DNA of 64,000 nucleotides from JAXDMK01 sp963790325 (GTDB taxonomy: Bacteria; Actinomycetota; Acidimicrobiia; Acidimicrobiales; AC-14). Each line of letters begins with the position of its first letter. Position 1 is the first letter of the stretch. Positions 43,986 through 52,354 of the stretch are shown here, in pieces. Below the pieces are notes generated by a model that worked only from the letters and a program-made list of their open reading frames with translations, did not search any database and was not told the origin of the DNA. A program made the position numbers and the translations under genes. Location of the stretch: NCBI GenBank assembly GCA_963790325.1, contig CAWBNY010000002.1, forward strand, positions 1 to 64,000, given 5' to 3'.

Positions 43986-44833
43986 CGGCGGGCTCCCAGG
44001 GCGGGGAGGGCGCCGGGGGTGGTGGCGTCCGCCCGGCGGCCGTCGTCGGCCGACCGGCCGAGGGCCATCGACAGGGCCACCGCCACCGAGGCCAGCACCA
44101 CCAGGAGCAACGCCACCGGCAGGGCGCCGTCGAGGCCGGCCGCCTGGAACCGGACCCACAGGTACACGGGCAGGGTGTGGGGGTTGTAGGCCACGATCAT
44201 GGTGGCACCGAACTCACCCAGGGCCCGGATCCAGGCCAGGGTGATGCCGGCGGCGATGCCGGGCCAGGCCAGGGGCAGGGAGACCCGGCGGAACACGTGC
44301 CACTGGGTGTCGCCCAGGGTGGCGGCCGCCATCTCCAGGGAGGGCTCGACGTTGTCGAACGCGACCAGGGCCGAGATGACCACGAACGGGGACGCCACGT
44401 AGAGCTGGGCCAGGACGATGCCCGCCCGGTTGCCGGTGACGGCGACGTCCCACCCGGCCAGGGCGCTGCCGACCGTGCCGTGGGGCCCGAACGTCTGCAG
44501 GAGCAGGATCCCCCCGGCCAGGCCGGGCGCCACCATGGGCAGGAAGACCAATCCGACGATCACCGGCTTCAGCCACCGGGGAAGGTGACCCCGGGCCAGG
44601 ACATAGGCCAGGGGCACCCCGAGCACGGTCATCACCGCCACGGCCACCACCGACGTGACCAGGGACGTGCGCAGGGCGTCGCCCGCCCGGGGGTCGCGGA
44701 GGGCGTCGGCCCACCCCGGCCAGTCGGCGTGGGCCACCAGGTTGGCGATGGGCAGGACCAGGTTGGCCAGCAGCAACCCACCCAGGACGCCGAAGACCAC
44801 CAGCGTCGGTCGGAGTTGCGGCCGGCCGCTCAT
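43982..44833 (-). CDS. wtpB: Molybdate/tungstate ABC permease
   Basis: This 283-aa permease has about six membrane helices. The cytoplasmic EAA loop is AATLGDTQWHVFRRVSLPLAWPGI (about residues 175-198), split by the usual Gly, and LGEFGATMIVAYN near residue 215 is characteristic of ModB/WtpB/CysT-type permeases. It lies between the binding-protein gene (4-bp overlap with 44830) and the ATPase gene (4-bp overlap), completing one transporter operon. Confidence 0.88.
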   Translation of the reverse strand: MSGRPQLRPTLVVFGVLGGLLLANLVLPIANLVAHADWPGWADALRDPRAGDALRTSLVTSVVAVAVMTVLGVPLAYVLARGHLPRWLKPVIVGLVFLPMVAPGLAGGILLLQTFGPHGTVGSALAGWDVAVTGNRAGIVLAQLYVASPFVVISALVAFDNVEPSLEMAAATLGDTQWHVFRRVSLPLAWPGIAAGITLAWIRALGEFGATMIVAYNPHTLPVYLWVRFQAAGLDGALPVALLLVVLASVAVALSMALGRSADDGRRADATTPGALPALGARR

Positions 44834-45798
44834 GGCCCGGCCGCCACCCGGCGGATCTCGGGGGGAACCTGCCCCGGGTCGCCGCCGATGTCGTGGACGA
44901 TGCCGAACCCGAAGCCGGTGAGCAGCTCGGGGGACGTGAGGAGGAAGCGGACGAACGCCTCCGCCCCGGTCCGGTGGGCCGCGGCCAGGGGGATGGTGGC
45001 GGTGAACAGGATGGGGGCGCCGGTGACGTGGTCGCCGTCCGGGGTCGTGTAGCCGGACTGGGCGTACTGCTCGGCGAAGTTCGGGTCGCCCAGGTTGACC
45101 TCCGGCGGGAGGGCGACGAACGGCAGGTCCTGGGCCACGATCTCGTGCCGGTAGAAGATCCCGGCGTCGTACTGGCCCGACTCGACCCGGGCCAGAAGCG
45201 CCACCTCGGGCATGACCTGGGCCGGGTTCAGCGGGTCGCCCAGGAGGGCGGCGATCTCAGGCTTGCCGTAGTGGCGGGCGGCCAGGTCGAAGAGGAAGAG
45301 GGTGCGGTATCCCTTGGGGTCGACGGTGGGGTCGCCCCGCCCGAAGCGCAGCCCGGGCTGGGCCAGGACCTCGTACCAGGGTCGGGTGCCGGCGGCCGCG
45401 GCCTGGAAGTCGGCCGCGAACCGGCTGGAGGGCGAGTAGGCGACGACGAGCTGGGACGAGGCGAAGGTGACGTACCAGGTGACGAGGTTCTCGTTCTGGT
45501 CCCCCATGAGGACGGTGTCGTTGACGGTGGGGTCGGCGCTGACGAATACGTCGGGACGGCGGAGGTGGTCGCCGATGAGGTGGGCCGCGCCCAACGACCC
45601 GTGGGCCTCGCCCTCGAAGCCGTGGGCCGTCGCCTGGGTGTAGGCGGGGCCCACCCCGTCCTCCATGATGGTGGCCAGGGACCCGGCGTAGAGCACCGAC
45701 ACCGCGTCGACCCGGGACTCGTCGGCGCAGCCGCTCAAGAGGAGCGCCGGCGCGACGAGGAGCGCGACCAACATCCACCGTGCTCTCTCCCGCCCCAC
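44830..45798 (-). CDS. wtpA: Tungstate/molybdate substrate-binding lipoprotein
   Basis: The 322-aa protein has a lipoprotein signal (VALLVAPALLLSGCADES; lipobox LSGC). The mature start VSVLYAGSLATIMEDGVGPA with DVFVSADPTVN and YVTFASSQLVVAYSP is the pattern of WtpA/ModA-type periplasmic binding proteins, which hold the oxyanion between two lobes. It captures tungstate or molybdate outside the cell for the permease and ATPase encoded downstream. The divergent gene 46018 shares the 219-bp upstream region. Confidence 0.85.
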   Translation of the reverse strand: MGRERARWMLVALLVAPALLLSGCADESRVDAVSVLYAGSLATIMEDGVGPAYTQATAHGFEGEAHGSLGAAHLIGDHLRRPDVFVSADPTVNDTVLMGDQNENLVTWYVTFASSQLVVAYSPSSRFAADFQAAAAGTRPWYEVLAQPGLRFGRGDPTVDPKGYRTLFLFDLAARHYGKPEIAALLGDPLNPAQVMPEVALLARVESGQYDAGIFYRHEIVAQDLPFVALPPEVNLGDPNFAEQYAQSGYTTPDGDHVTGAPILFTATIPLAAAHRTGAEAFVRFLLTSPELLTGFGFGIVHDIGGDPGQVPPEIRRVAAGP

Positions 45799-46017
45799 GG
45801 CCCGCCACCCTAACGAATGTCCCTCGAGGAGGGTCGGGGGTCGCCTCTCAAGCCGGCGAGGACGGGAGCGGTGGGAGGCGCCGGGCCGGGGCGGGACCGA
45901 CGCCGGCGCCTACGACCACCTGGCGCACCCGGGCGGCGGGAACCCGGATGCAGAACCGATTCTACCGAGGCCCGATCGGTATGTTGGCGCGCTTCACCGG
46001 TCGTAGCGTGGGGATCG

Positions 46018-46854
46018 ATGCCCGAGCTCCCCGAGGTCCAGGCACTGGCGGAACGGTTGGACGCGGCGGTGGCGGGGGCGGCGCTGGAGTCGGTGCAGGC
46101 ATTGCAGTTCTCGGCGCTGAAGACGTTCGCGGTGGCACCCGAGTCGTTGGTCGGGGTGCGGCTGGAGGGCGTCGGGCGACGGGGGAAGTTCGTGTTGTTC
46201 GGGTTCGAAGGCGGACTCCGGCTGGCGCTGCACCTGTCGCAAGGGGGCCGGGTCGACGTGGAGGATCCCCCCAAGTCGACCCGGCCCAAGGTGGGCGTGG
46301 TGCGGCTGCGGTTCGTCGAGCGGCCGTCGGTGCTGGTCAAGGAGTTCGGGACGGAGCGCAAGGCGGGGTGGTGGGTCTTGGCGCCGGGCGACGACGGCCC
46401 CCTGGTCGAGCTGGGGCCGGAGGCGCTGTCGGACGAGTTCGCCGAGTGGTTGCTGGCCGCCTCGGACGCCCGCCGGGTGCACACGCTGTTGCGTCACCAA
46501 CGGACGGTGACGGGCATCGGCCGGGGCTACGCCGACGACATCCTGCACCGGGCTCGTCTCTCGCCCTATGCCAGTTTGGCCACGATGCCGGCGGAGGATC
46601 GGCGCCGGCTGGTGGACGCGGTCCGGGCGGTCATGACTGAGGGGCTGGAGGTCGAGCGGCGACGGAAGGGCGGTCTGCCGACGAAGGTCGGCGACCACTG
46701 GATCGTCCACGGCCGGGCCGGGACCCCCTGCCCGGTGTGTGGCGACGACCTCCGCCGCGTCTCCTACGAGTCCCACGAGGTCGCCTACTGCCCGACCTGC
46801 CAAACGGGGGGCAAGATCCTCGCCGACCGCCGGCTGAGCCGCCTGGTGAAGTAG
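46018..46854 (+). CDS. Fpg/Nei-family DNA glycosylase
   Basis: This 278-aa protein starts with ATG at 46018 (PELPEVQALAERL), so the catalytic Pro2 and Glu3 are in place after Met removal. Lys in RRGKFVLF (about 55) fits the beta-hairpin lysine, and H2TH is seen in GIGRGYADDILHRARLS (about 165). The C-terminal zinc finger CPVCGDDLRR..YCPTCQT closes the protein (about 240-268). These enzymes excise oxidised bases and cut the abasic site. The open frame upstream to 45817 is not needed: family members start at this Met. Whether it is MutM or Nei type cannot be told here. Confidence 0.92.
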   Translation: MPELPEVQALAERLDAAVAGAALESVQALQFSALKTFAVAPESLVGVRLEGVGRRGKFVLFGFEGGLRLALHLSQGGRVDVEDPPKSTRPKVGVVRLRFVERPSVLVKEFGTERKAGWWVLAPGDDGPLVELGPEALSDEFAEWLLAASDARRVHTLLRHQRTVTGIGRGYADDILHRARLSPYASLATMPAEDRRRLVDAVRAVMTEGLEVERRRKGGLPTKVGDHWIVHGRAGTPCPVCGDDLRRVSYESHEVAYCPTCQTGGKILADRRLSRLVK

Positions 46855-46876
46855 GTGGGTCGCCGGCGGCCCGGTG

Positions 46877-47878
46877 TTACGCGGCGGCGCCTTCGAAGAT
46901 CGCGACCTTCACGCCCCGGTCGGCGAGGACGGCGAGGAACGGGCCGGGCTCCACCAGCTCGGCCAGGCCGGCGGCGCCGGGGCGGGAGAAGCGTCCGTCG
47001 ACGGCCCACCGGGCGGCGAGGGCCGCCACCGCGCCGGCCGCCACCGCGGGTCGGTCGATGGCGCCCACCACCCGGGCGTCGCGGGTGAGGCCCTGGGTGC
47101 CGGTGACCTCCACCCGCAAGGCCCCGAGCTCACCTTCGAGATGGGGACGGCTGAGGATCGGGACCCTGGCCGCGATGCGGTCGCGGCGGCGGGCCCCGTA
47201 GCGGGACGTCACCCGGTGCACCCCGGGGAAGGCGGGTTGCAGGAGGAGGGGCTCGGCGAAGGCGCCCCGGTAGCAGTCGAGGCCGCCGATCGGGTCGGGG
47301 AACCAGCAGAGGAGGCGGCCGGAGCCGGGGCGGCGGGTGACCCAGGCGCCGTCGGCCCACTCCTGGGCCCGTCCCCGGAAGGCCTCGTGGTGCTGGCGGG
47401 CGCACGCCGCGCCCCCGACGCCCACCCGGGCCACGTGGATCTCGTCGATCTGCTCGAAGCTGCGGGCGGCGTAGGCGGCCAGCACGCACGACAGGCCGGG
47501 GGAGAACCCGGCCCCCGCCACCACCGAGAGGTTCTGGGACCGGGCCCGACCGTCGAGGGCGAGGAGCCCGGTGACGTCGTCGGCGTTGTCGGACACGGAG
47601 ACCACCGACGCCCCTGCGGCCAGGGCCTGCTCGGCCAGTTGGCGGTGGTTGCCGGCGGGGCCGGCCAGCACGACCGACGTGGACCGGCCCCGCACGGTGG
47701 TGAGGACGGACTCGAGGTCGGAGCCGACGGAGACGGGGCGGCCCAGCGAACCGACCACCGCCTCCCGGCGGGCGTTGTCGGGATCGACGACGGCCAGGTC
47801 GTCGACCGGTCCGAGGGCGAGGATCTGGCGGGCGGCGCGGGCGCCGACGGCACCGACCCCGACGACTACCGCGCGCAT
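46877..47878 (-). CDS. Saccharopine-dehydrogenase-like NAD(P)-binding oxidoreductase
   Basis: The 333-aa protein begins MRAVVVGVGAVGARAARQI, a Rossmann NAD(P) motif, so ATG 47878 is chosen over an earlier in-frame start at 47929. The second block SVSDNADDVTGLLALD (about 110) and GAGFSPGLSCVLA (about 140) match saccharopine dehydrogenase/homospermidine synthase-like proteins. Its substrate is unknown. It lies 13 bp after a 43-aa gene and is convergent with the DNA glycosylase. Confidence 0.8.
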   Translation of the reverse strand: MRAVVVGVGAVGARAARQILALGPVDDLAVVDPDNARREAVVGSLGRPVSVGSDLESVLTTVRGRSTSVVLAGPAGNHRQLAEQALAAGASVVSVSDNADDVTGLLALDGRARSQNLSVVAGAGFSPGLSCVLAAYAARSFEQIDEIHVARVGVGGAACARQHHEAFRGRAQEWADGAWVTRRPGSGRLLCWFPDPIGGLDCYRGAFAEPLLLQPAFPGVHRVTSRYGARRRDRIAARVPILSRPHLEGELGALRVEVTGTQGLTRDARVVGAIDRPAVAAGAVAALAARWAVDGRFSRPGAAGLAELVEPGPFLAVLADRGVKVAIFEGAAA

Positions 47879-47891
47879 CGGGGTGCCGGCA

Positions 47892-48023
47892 TCAGCGCAG
47901 GTCGGCGCCGGAAAGCTCGCGCCAGCCACCTTGTTGGGGCGGGGCCGCCTTGCCCCCCCGGAGGCGGACGAGGACGGCCGCCAGCCCGGTGAGGGCCATG
48001 GCCAACAGGGCGCGTCGTTTCAT
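47892..48023 (-). CDS. Small single-helix protein
   Basis: The 43-codon frame opens MKRRALLAMALTGLAAVLVR, a basic N-terminus then one hydrophobic helix, followed by a short soluble tail ending ELSGADLR. It fills the gap between tRNA-Ile and the oxidoreductase gene, 13 bp from the latter. It could be a small membrane protein; no family is known to me, and no strong ribosome site is visible because the start is 5 nt from the tRNA end. Confidence 0.45.
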   Translation of the reverse strand: MKRRALLAMALTGLAAVLVRLRGGKAAPPQQGGWRELSGADLR

Positions 48024-48028
48024 GGTCG

Positions 48029-48102
<74 letters not shown>

Positions 48103-48193
48103 AGCACTGGTGGTGCTGGATCGGGCCGGTGACCGGTGGGCCGCTCCTCGGGAGCCGACTTTACCGCCCACGGCCGCCCGCCCACGCACGGGA

Positions 48194-49147
48194 TCAGGGG
48201 CTGGCCGAGGGGATCGCCGCCGGGCCGCCGGTGGAGCGCTCGTCGGCCGGCCCGTCCGGTGGCGGGGTGGCGCCGTTGGCACGGGTGGCCTCGGGCGGGG
48301 GCGGGGGCGGCAGCTGCGCCGCCGGATCGGTGGGGGGTGGGGCGTCGGGGCCGGGTGCCGACGGGGCCGGTGGCCGGGGCACGGGAGGGGTCGGGGACGG
48401 AGCCTGGTCGCCGGCCGGGCGCGACCCAGCCGGGATGGGACCGGGCGGAGCGGGCACCGGGGCGGGCGGTGACGGGGTGGGCGGTGAGGGGGTGGGACCC
48501 GACGGGGGGGCGGTGGTCTTCTGGGTCGCGGAGGTGTCGGCCGGCGGCTCCTGGGCGACACGGGACGGCGCCGCCGGAACCGGCGGCGCGGGGGTGGGGC
48601 GAGCGCCGGCGACGGGCGGCGTCGGCGCGGGGCGATAGTCGGCGACGGGCGGCGTCGGGGCCGGCCGGGGCGTGGCGGGAGGTTTGGGTTTGGGGGCAGG
48701 TGGGGTGGGATCGATGGGGGTGGTGAGCTCGTCGTCGCGCCACACCGACCGGGCCGGTGGCGCCTCGGGCGCCCGCGCCGCCGCGTGACGGGTCGGCCGT
48801 TCCTCGAAGACGACGCCGAGGCCGCCCATGAGGTCGCTGATCAGGTTGTGGAGCACGGTGAGCAGCACCGTCACCCCCGAGCCGACCAACACCAGCAGCG
48901 TCCCGCCGATCACCGACGCCCGCAGCAGCTCCCCGCCCTGGAAGTGGAAGTCCTTCGACGCCACCAGGTCGCCGACGAAGCTCTCGACGCTGTCGCGCAG
49001 GCCGGTGATCGACGCCGCCGTCCACAGGGTGACGGCCGCGACCAACAACACCAGGTAGAGGCTGGCGTAGAGGAACAACGAAAACTTCAGCACCGTCCAC
49101 GGCTCGATCCTTCGCAGGACCAGCCGGACACGCCGCGCCTGGGTCAT
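48194..49147 (-). CDS. DUF3566 transmembrane protein with Pro-rich tail
   Basis: This 317-aa protein starts with ATG at 49147 (TQARRVRLVLRRIEPWTVLK), the typical start of DUF3566 proteins (mycobacterial Rv0007 type) encoded just after gyrA. Two membrane helices follow (about residues 22-50 and 78-105), with a soluble loop between and the ISDLMGGLGVVFEER block after the second. From residue about 120 the tail is a 200-residue Pro/Ala/Thr-rich low-complexity extension with PAPTPPVA repeats. In the family the Pro-rich part is N-terminal, so the position here is odd. Function in cell envelope or division is suspected only. Confidence 0.85.
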   Translation of the reverse strand: MTQARRVRLVLRRIEPWTVLKFSLFLYASLYLVLLVAAVTLWTAASITGLRDSVESFVGDLVASKDFHFQGGELLRASVIGGTLLVLVGSGVTVLLTVLHNLISDLMGGLGVVFEERPTRHAAARAPEAPPARSVWRDDELTTPIDPTPPAPKPKPPATPRPAPTPPVADYRPAPTPPVAGARPTPAPPVPAAPSRVAQEPPADTSATQKTTAPPSGPTPSPPTPSPPAPVPAPPGPIPAGSRPAGDQAPSPTPPVPRPPAPSAPGPDAPPPTDPAAQLPPPPPPEATRANGATPPPDGPADERSTGGPAAIPSASP

Positions 49148-49211
49148 GCAACTCCTTTGTCCACCACGGGACCCGTGAAAAACGTAACCCGGATCCGTGC
49201 ACCCCAACCGA

Positions 49212-49769
49212 TCAGGGGTCGGCATCCCCCGCCTGGCACACCTCGAACCGAGCCGGACGGGTGTCGGGATCCGGCCGGCACAAGCCTGCCGAGGGTGCTA
49301 CCCCGGCCAGACGTTCGACAACCGCGGCGGCCACGTCGACCGCCAGCCCCGGTGGGTGGACCTCGGCGATCGGCACCTCTTGACCCAGCAGTTGACCGGC
49401 CCGGCCCAACGCGGCCCGCATGGCCGGCGCCAGCCGGTCGGCTCCCACCCCGTCGCGACCGCCGAGGGCACCGTGTGACCGGCGGGCCCGGGCCACCGCC
49501 CGGGCCGACCCCACCTGCACCGTCACCAGGGCGTCGGAGCCCTCGATCGACACCTGATCGACCACCGCCTGGTTGGCCCCCGCCACCTCGCGGGCCGATT
49601 GCTCGCCGTCGGCCGCCCCGGCCAGCGCGGCGGCGTCGGCCGCCTTTCGGGCCCCGGCCCGATCGGCCGCGGCCACCCCCAACCGTCCCAGCAACAGCAC
49701 CGCTCCCGCCGCCAGCACGACGGCCACCGCCATCAGGGGCAGCACGGAGCCCCGTTGGTCGCTCGACAC
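49212..49769 (-). CDS. TadG/TadE-like pilus-assembly membrane protein
   Basis: The 185-aa protein has one N-terminal helix (RGSVLPLMAVAVVLAAGAVLLLG, abbreviated at both ends) after the RGS-type TadE/TadG entry. A Cys-free segment rich in Ala with ADRAGARKAADAAALAGA follows, the signature of TadG-like/helicase-secretion neighbourhood proteins. The rest (about residues 70-185) is unassigned. It lies between the DUF3566 gene and gyrA without other pilus genes in view. Confidence 0.7.
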   Translation of the reverse strand: MSSDQRGSVLPLMAVAVVLAAGAVLLLGRLGVAAADRAGARKAADAAALAGAADGEQSAREVAGANQAVVDQVSIEGSDALVTVQVGSARAVARARRSHGALGGRDGVGADRLAPAMRAALGRAGQLLGQEVPIAEVHPPGLAVDVAAAVVERLAGVAPSAGLCRPDPDTRPARFEVCQAGDADP

Positions 49770-49818
49770 GACTGTCCTCCTTCACCAGAGCGGATCGGAG
49801 GGGGAAGTTGGGGGGCGG

Positions 49819-52266
49819 CTAGTCCTCGCCGCCGAAGACGGGGGCCACGGCTGCCACCGACTGGCCATCGTCGAGGTTCATCACCTTGACGCCGGTGGCG
49901 TCGCGCCCCTGGGACGAGATCTCCCGGACGGCCATGCGGATGGTGGTGCCCCCCGACGAGATGAGGAAGATCTCGTCGTCGAGCCCGACCATGAAGGCGG
50001 CGACCACGTAGCCCCGGCGGGCGGCCAGGCGGATGCCCCGCACACCCATGGTGCCCCGGCCCTTGCGGGGGAAGCGCTCGAGCTTGGTGCGCTTGCCGAA
50101 GCCGGCATCGGTGACCACCAGCAGGTCGGGGGCGTCGGGCCGGGGGGCGTCGGCCGACACCACCTCGTCGTCGTCGCGCAGGCGCATCCCGATGACGCCC
50201 TGAGCGGCCCGGCCCGAGGCCCTGACCTCGTCCTCCGAGAAGCGCACGGTCATGCCCGACTTGGCCACCATGAAGATGTCGTCGTCGCCCTCGGTCTGGA
50301 TGACACGGACCAGCTCGTCGTCGTCGCGCAGGTTGATGGCGATGAGGCCGTCGCGCCGGGACGAGTCGTACTCGCTGAACCGGGTCTTCTTCACCTGGCC
50401 CCTCTTGGTGACGAACACCAGGAAGCGGCTGGTCTCGTAGTCGCGGGTGTCGATGATGGCCTGGATGCGCTCACTGGGGGCAAGGGGCAGGAGGTTGACG
50501 ATGGCCGTGCCCCGGGCGGTGCGCTCCTTCATGGGGATCTCGTGGGCCTTGAGCCGGTAGACCTTGCCCCGGTTGCTGAAGAACAGCAGGAAGGCGTGGG
50601 CGGTGGTGTGCACGATGCGCTCGACGTAGTCGTTGTCGCGCAGCTTGGCCCCGGCCACGCCCCGCCCGCCCCGACCCTGGGTGCGGAAGGCGTCGGCCGA
50701 CACCGTCTTGATGTAGCCGGCCTGGGACATGGTGACGACCAGGTCCTCGTCCTCGATGAGGTCGAGGGTGTCGAGGTCGCCCGGGTCGAAGGTGACCTGG
50801 GCCCGGCGGGGGTCGGCGTGCTTGGCCCGGATCTCGCCCAGCTCGTCCTTGATCACCTGGCGCAGGCGGGCGGGGTCGCCCAGGATGGCCTCCAGCTCGG
50901 CGATCGTCTCCCGCAGCTTGGCCATCTCCCCTTCGAGGTCGGACCGGCCGAGGCGGGTGAGGCGGGCCAAAGTGGTGTCGAGGATGTGCTCGGCCTGGAT
51001 CTCGCTGAACGAGAACGGCTCGGCCATCAATCCGGCCCGGGCGGCGGCCTTGTCGGCCGAGGACCGGATGAGGGCGATGATGGCGTCGATCAGGTCGAGG
51101 GCGCGCAGCAGCCCCTCGACGATGTGGGCCCGGTCGAGGGCCTTGCGCAGGCGGTACTGCGACCGGCGGGTGACGACCTCGACCTGGTGGCCGACGTAGG
51201 CGGTGAGCATCTGGACCAGGTTGAGGGTGCGGGGCACCCCGTCGACCAGGGCCACCATGTTGACCCCGAAGCTGGACTGCAGGGGGGTGTGCTTGTAGAG
51301 GTTGTTGAGGACGACGGTGGCGTTGGCGTCGCGCTTGAGCTCGAACACCAGGCGGTTGACCCGGTTGGCCCGCTCGTTGCGGATCTCACGGATGCCCTCG
51401 ATGGTGCGGGCGTTGACCAGCTCGGCCGCCTTCTCGGCGATGGCCTCCACCGACGCCTGGTAGGGGATCTCGGTGGCGACGATCTGCGGTCCCCGGCTGC
51501 CCTCCTCGATGGTGCAGACGGCCCGCATCTTTATGGACCCCCGGCCGGTGCGGTAGGCGTCCTGGATGCCCGCCCGGCCCAGGATGAGGCCGCCGGTGGG
51601 GAAGTCGGGGCCCTTGACGAAGGCCATGAGGTCGTCGGGGGTGGCGTCGGGGTGGTCGATGAGGTGGAAGGTGGCGTCGATCACCTCGCCCAGGTTGTGG
51701 GGCGGGATGTTGGTGGCCATGCCCACCGCGATGCCCTGGCTGCCGTTGACCAGCAGGTTGGGGAACCGGGCCGGCAGGACCCACGGCTCCGTCTCCTTGC
51801 CGTCGTAGTTGGCCACCATGTCGACGGTGTCCTCGTCGATGCCGGCCAGGAGCTGCATGGCCAGGGGGGCCAGGCGGCACTCGGTGTAACGCATGGCGCC
51901 GGGCGGGTCGTGGGGTGAGCCGAAGTTGCCGTGGCCGTCGACGAGGGGATGGCGGAGGCTGAAGTCCTGGGCCATGCGGGCCAGGGCGTCGTAGACGGCC
52001 TCGCCCGCATGGGGGTGGTAGAGGCCGGTGACGTCGCCCACCACCCGGGAGCACTTCACGTGGGGCCGGTCGGGACGCACGCCCTTCTGGATCATGGCGA
52101 ACAGGATGCGCCGGTGCACCGGCTTGAGGCCGTCGCGGGCGTCGGGCAGGGCCCGGGCCATGATGACGGACATGGCGTACTCCAGGAAGGAGCGCTCCAT
52201 CTCCTCCTGGATCTCGACCGGCTCGACCCGCCCGAACTCCAACGGGGGGGTGATCCCGTCGCTCAC
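49819..52266 (-). CDS. gyrA: DNA gyrase subunit A
   Basis: The 815-aa subunit starts with GTG at 52266. The catalytic Tyr is Tyr127 (AMRYTECRL), and the gyrase-specific GyrA box is QGRGGRG near residue 525. Six C-terminal beta-propeller repeats follow. The quinolone pocket reads HPHAGEAVYD (about 84-93), where E. coli has HPHGDSAVYD, so Gly81, Asp82 and Ser83 (E. coli numbers) are Ala, Gly and Glu. Asp87 is kept (Asp93). It is encoded downstream of gyrB in the same direction with an 88-bp gap. That gap holds a common actinobacterial-looking GGAGCGCAGCGAAGTGAG run before the start. Confidence 0.97.
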   Translation of the reverse strand: MSDGITPPLEFGRVEPVEIQEEMERSFLEYAMSVIMARALPDARDGLKPVHRRILFAMIQKGVRPDRPHVKCSRVVGDVTGLYHPHAGEAVYDALARMAQDFSLRHPLVDGHGNFGSPHDPPGAMRYTECRLAPLAMQLLAGIDEDTVDMVANYDGKETEPWVLPARFPNLLVNGSQGIAVGMATNIPPHNLGEVIDATFHLIDHPDATPDDLMAFVKGPDFPTGGLILGRAGIQDAYRTGRGSIKMRAVCTIEEGSRGPQIVATEIPYQASVEAIAEKAAELVNARTIEGIREIRNERANRVNRLVFELKRDANATVVLNNLYKHTPLQSSFGVNMVALVDGVPRTLNLVQMLTAYVGHQVEVVTRRSQYRLRKALDRAHIVEGLLRALDLIDAIIALIRSSADKAAARAGLMAEPFSFSEIQAEHILDTTLARLTRLGRSDLEGEMAKLRETIAELEAILGDPARLRQVIKDELGEIRAKHADPRRAQVTFDPGDLDTLDLIEDEDLVVTMSQAGYIKTVSADAFRTQGRGGRGVAGAKLRDNDYVERIVHTTAHAFLLFFSNRGKVYRLKAHEIPMKERTARGTAIVNLLPLAPSERIQAIIDTRDYETSRFLVFVTKRGQVKKTRFSEYDSSRRDGLIAINLRDDDELVRVIQTEGDDDIFMVAKSGMTVRFSEDEVRASGRAAQGVIGMRLRDDDEVVSADAPRPDAPDLLVVTDAGFGKRTKLERFPRKGRGTMGVRGIRLAARRGYVVAAFMVGLDDEIFLISSGGTTIRMAVREISSQGRDATGVKVMNLDDGQSVAAVAPVFGGED

Positions 52267-52354
52267 TTCGCTGCGCTCCGTTCGGACGGGTTCGATAGGA
52301 GCTGTGCTCCCCTGGCGGGCGCGGCTGCCGGACCGATGCTCGAGGTCGAGGTCG

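Noticed and set aside
45817..46017. N-terminal extension of the Fpg/Nei glycosylase
   Set aside because: The frame is open upstream, but catalysis needs Pro at position 2, so translation must start at 46018.
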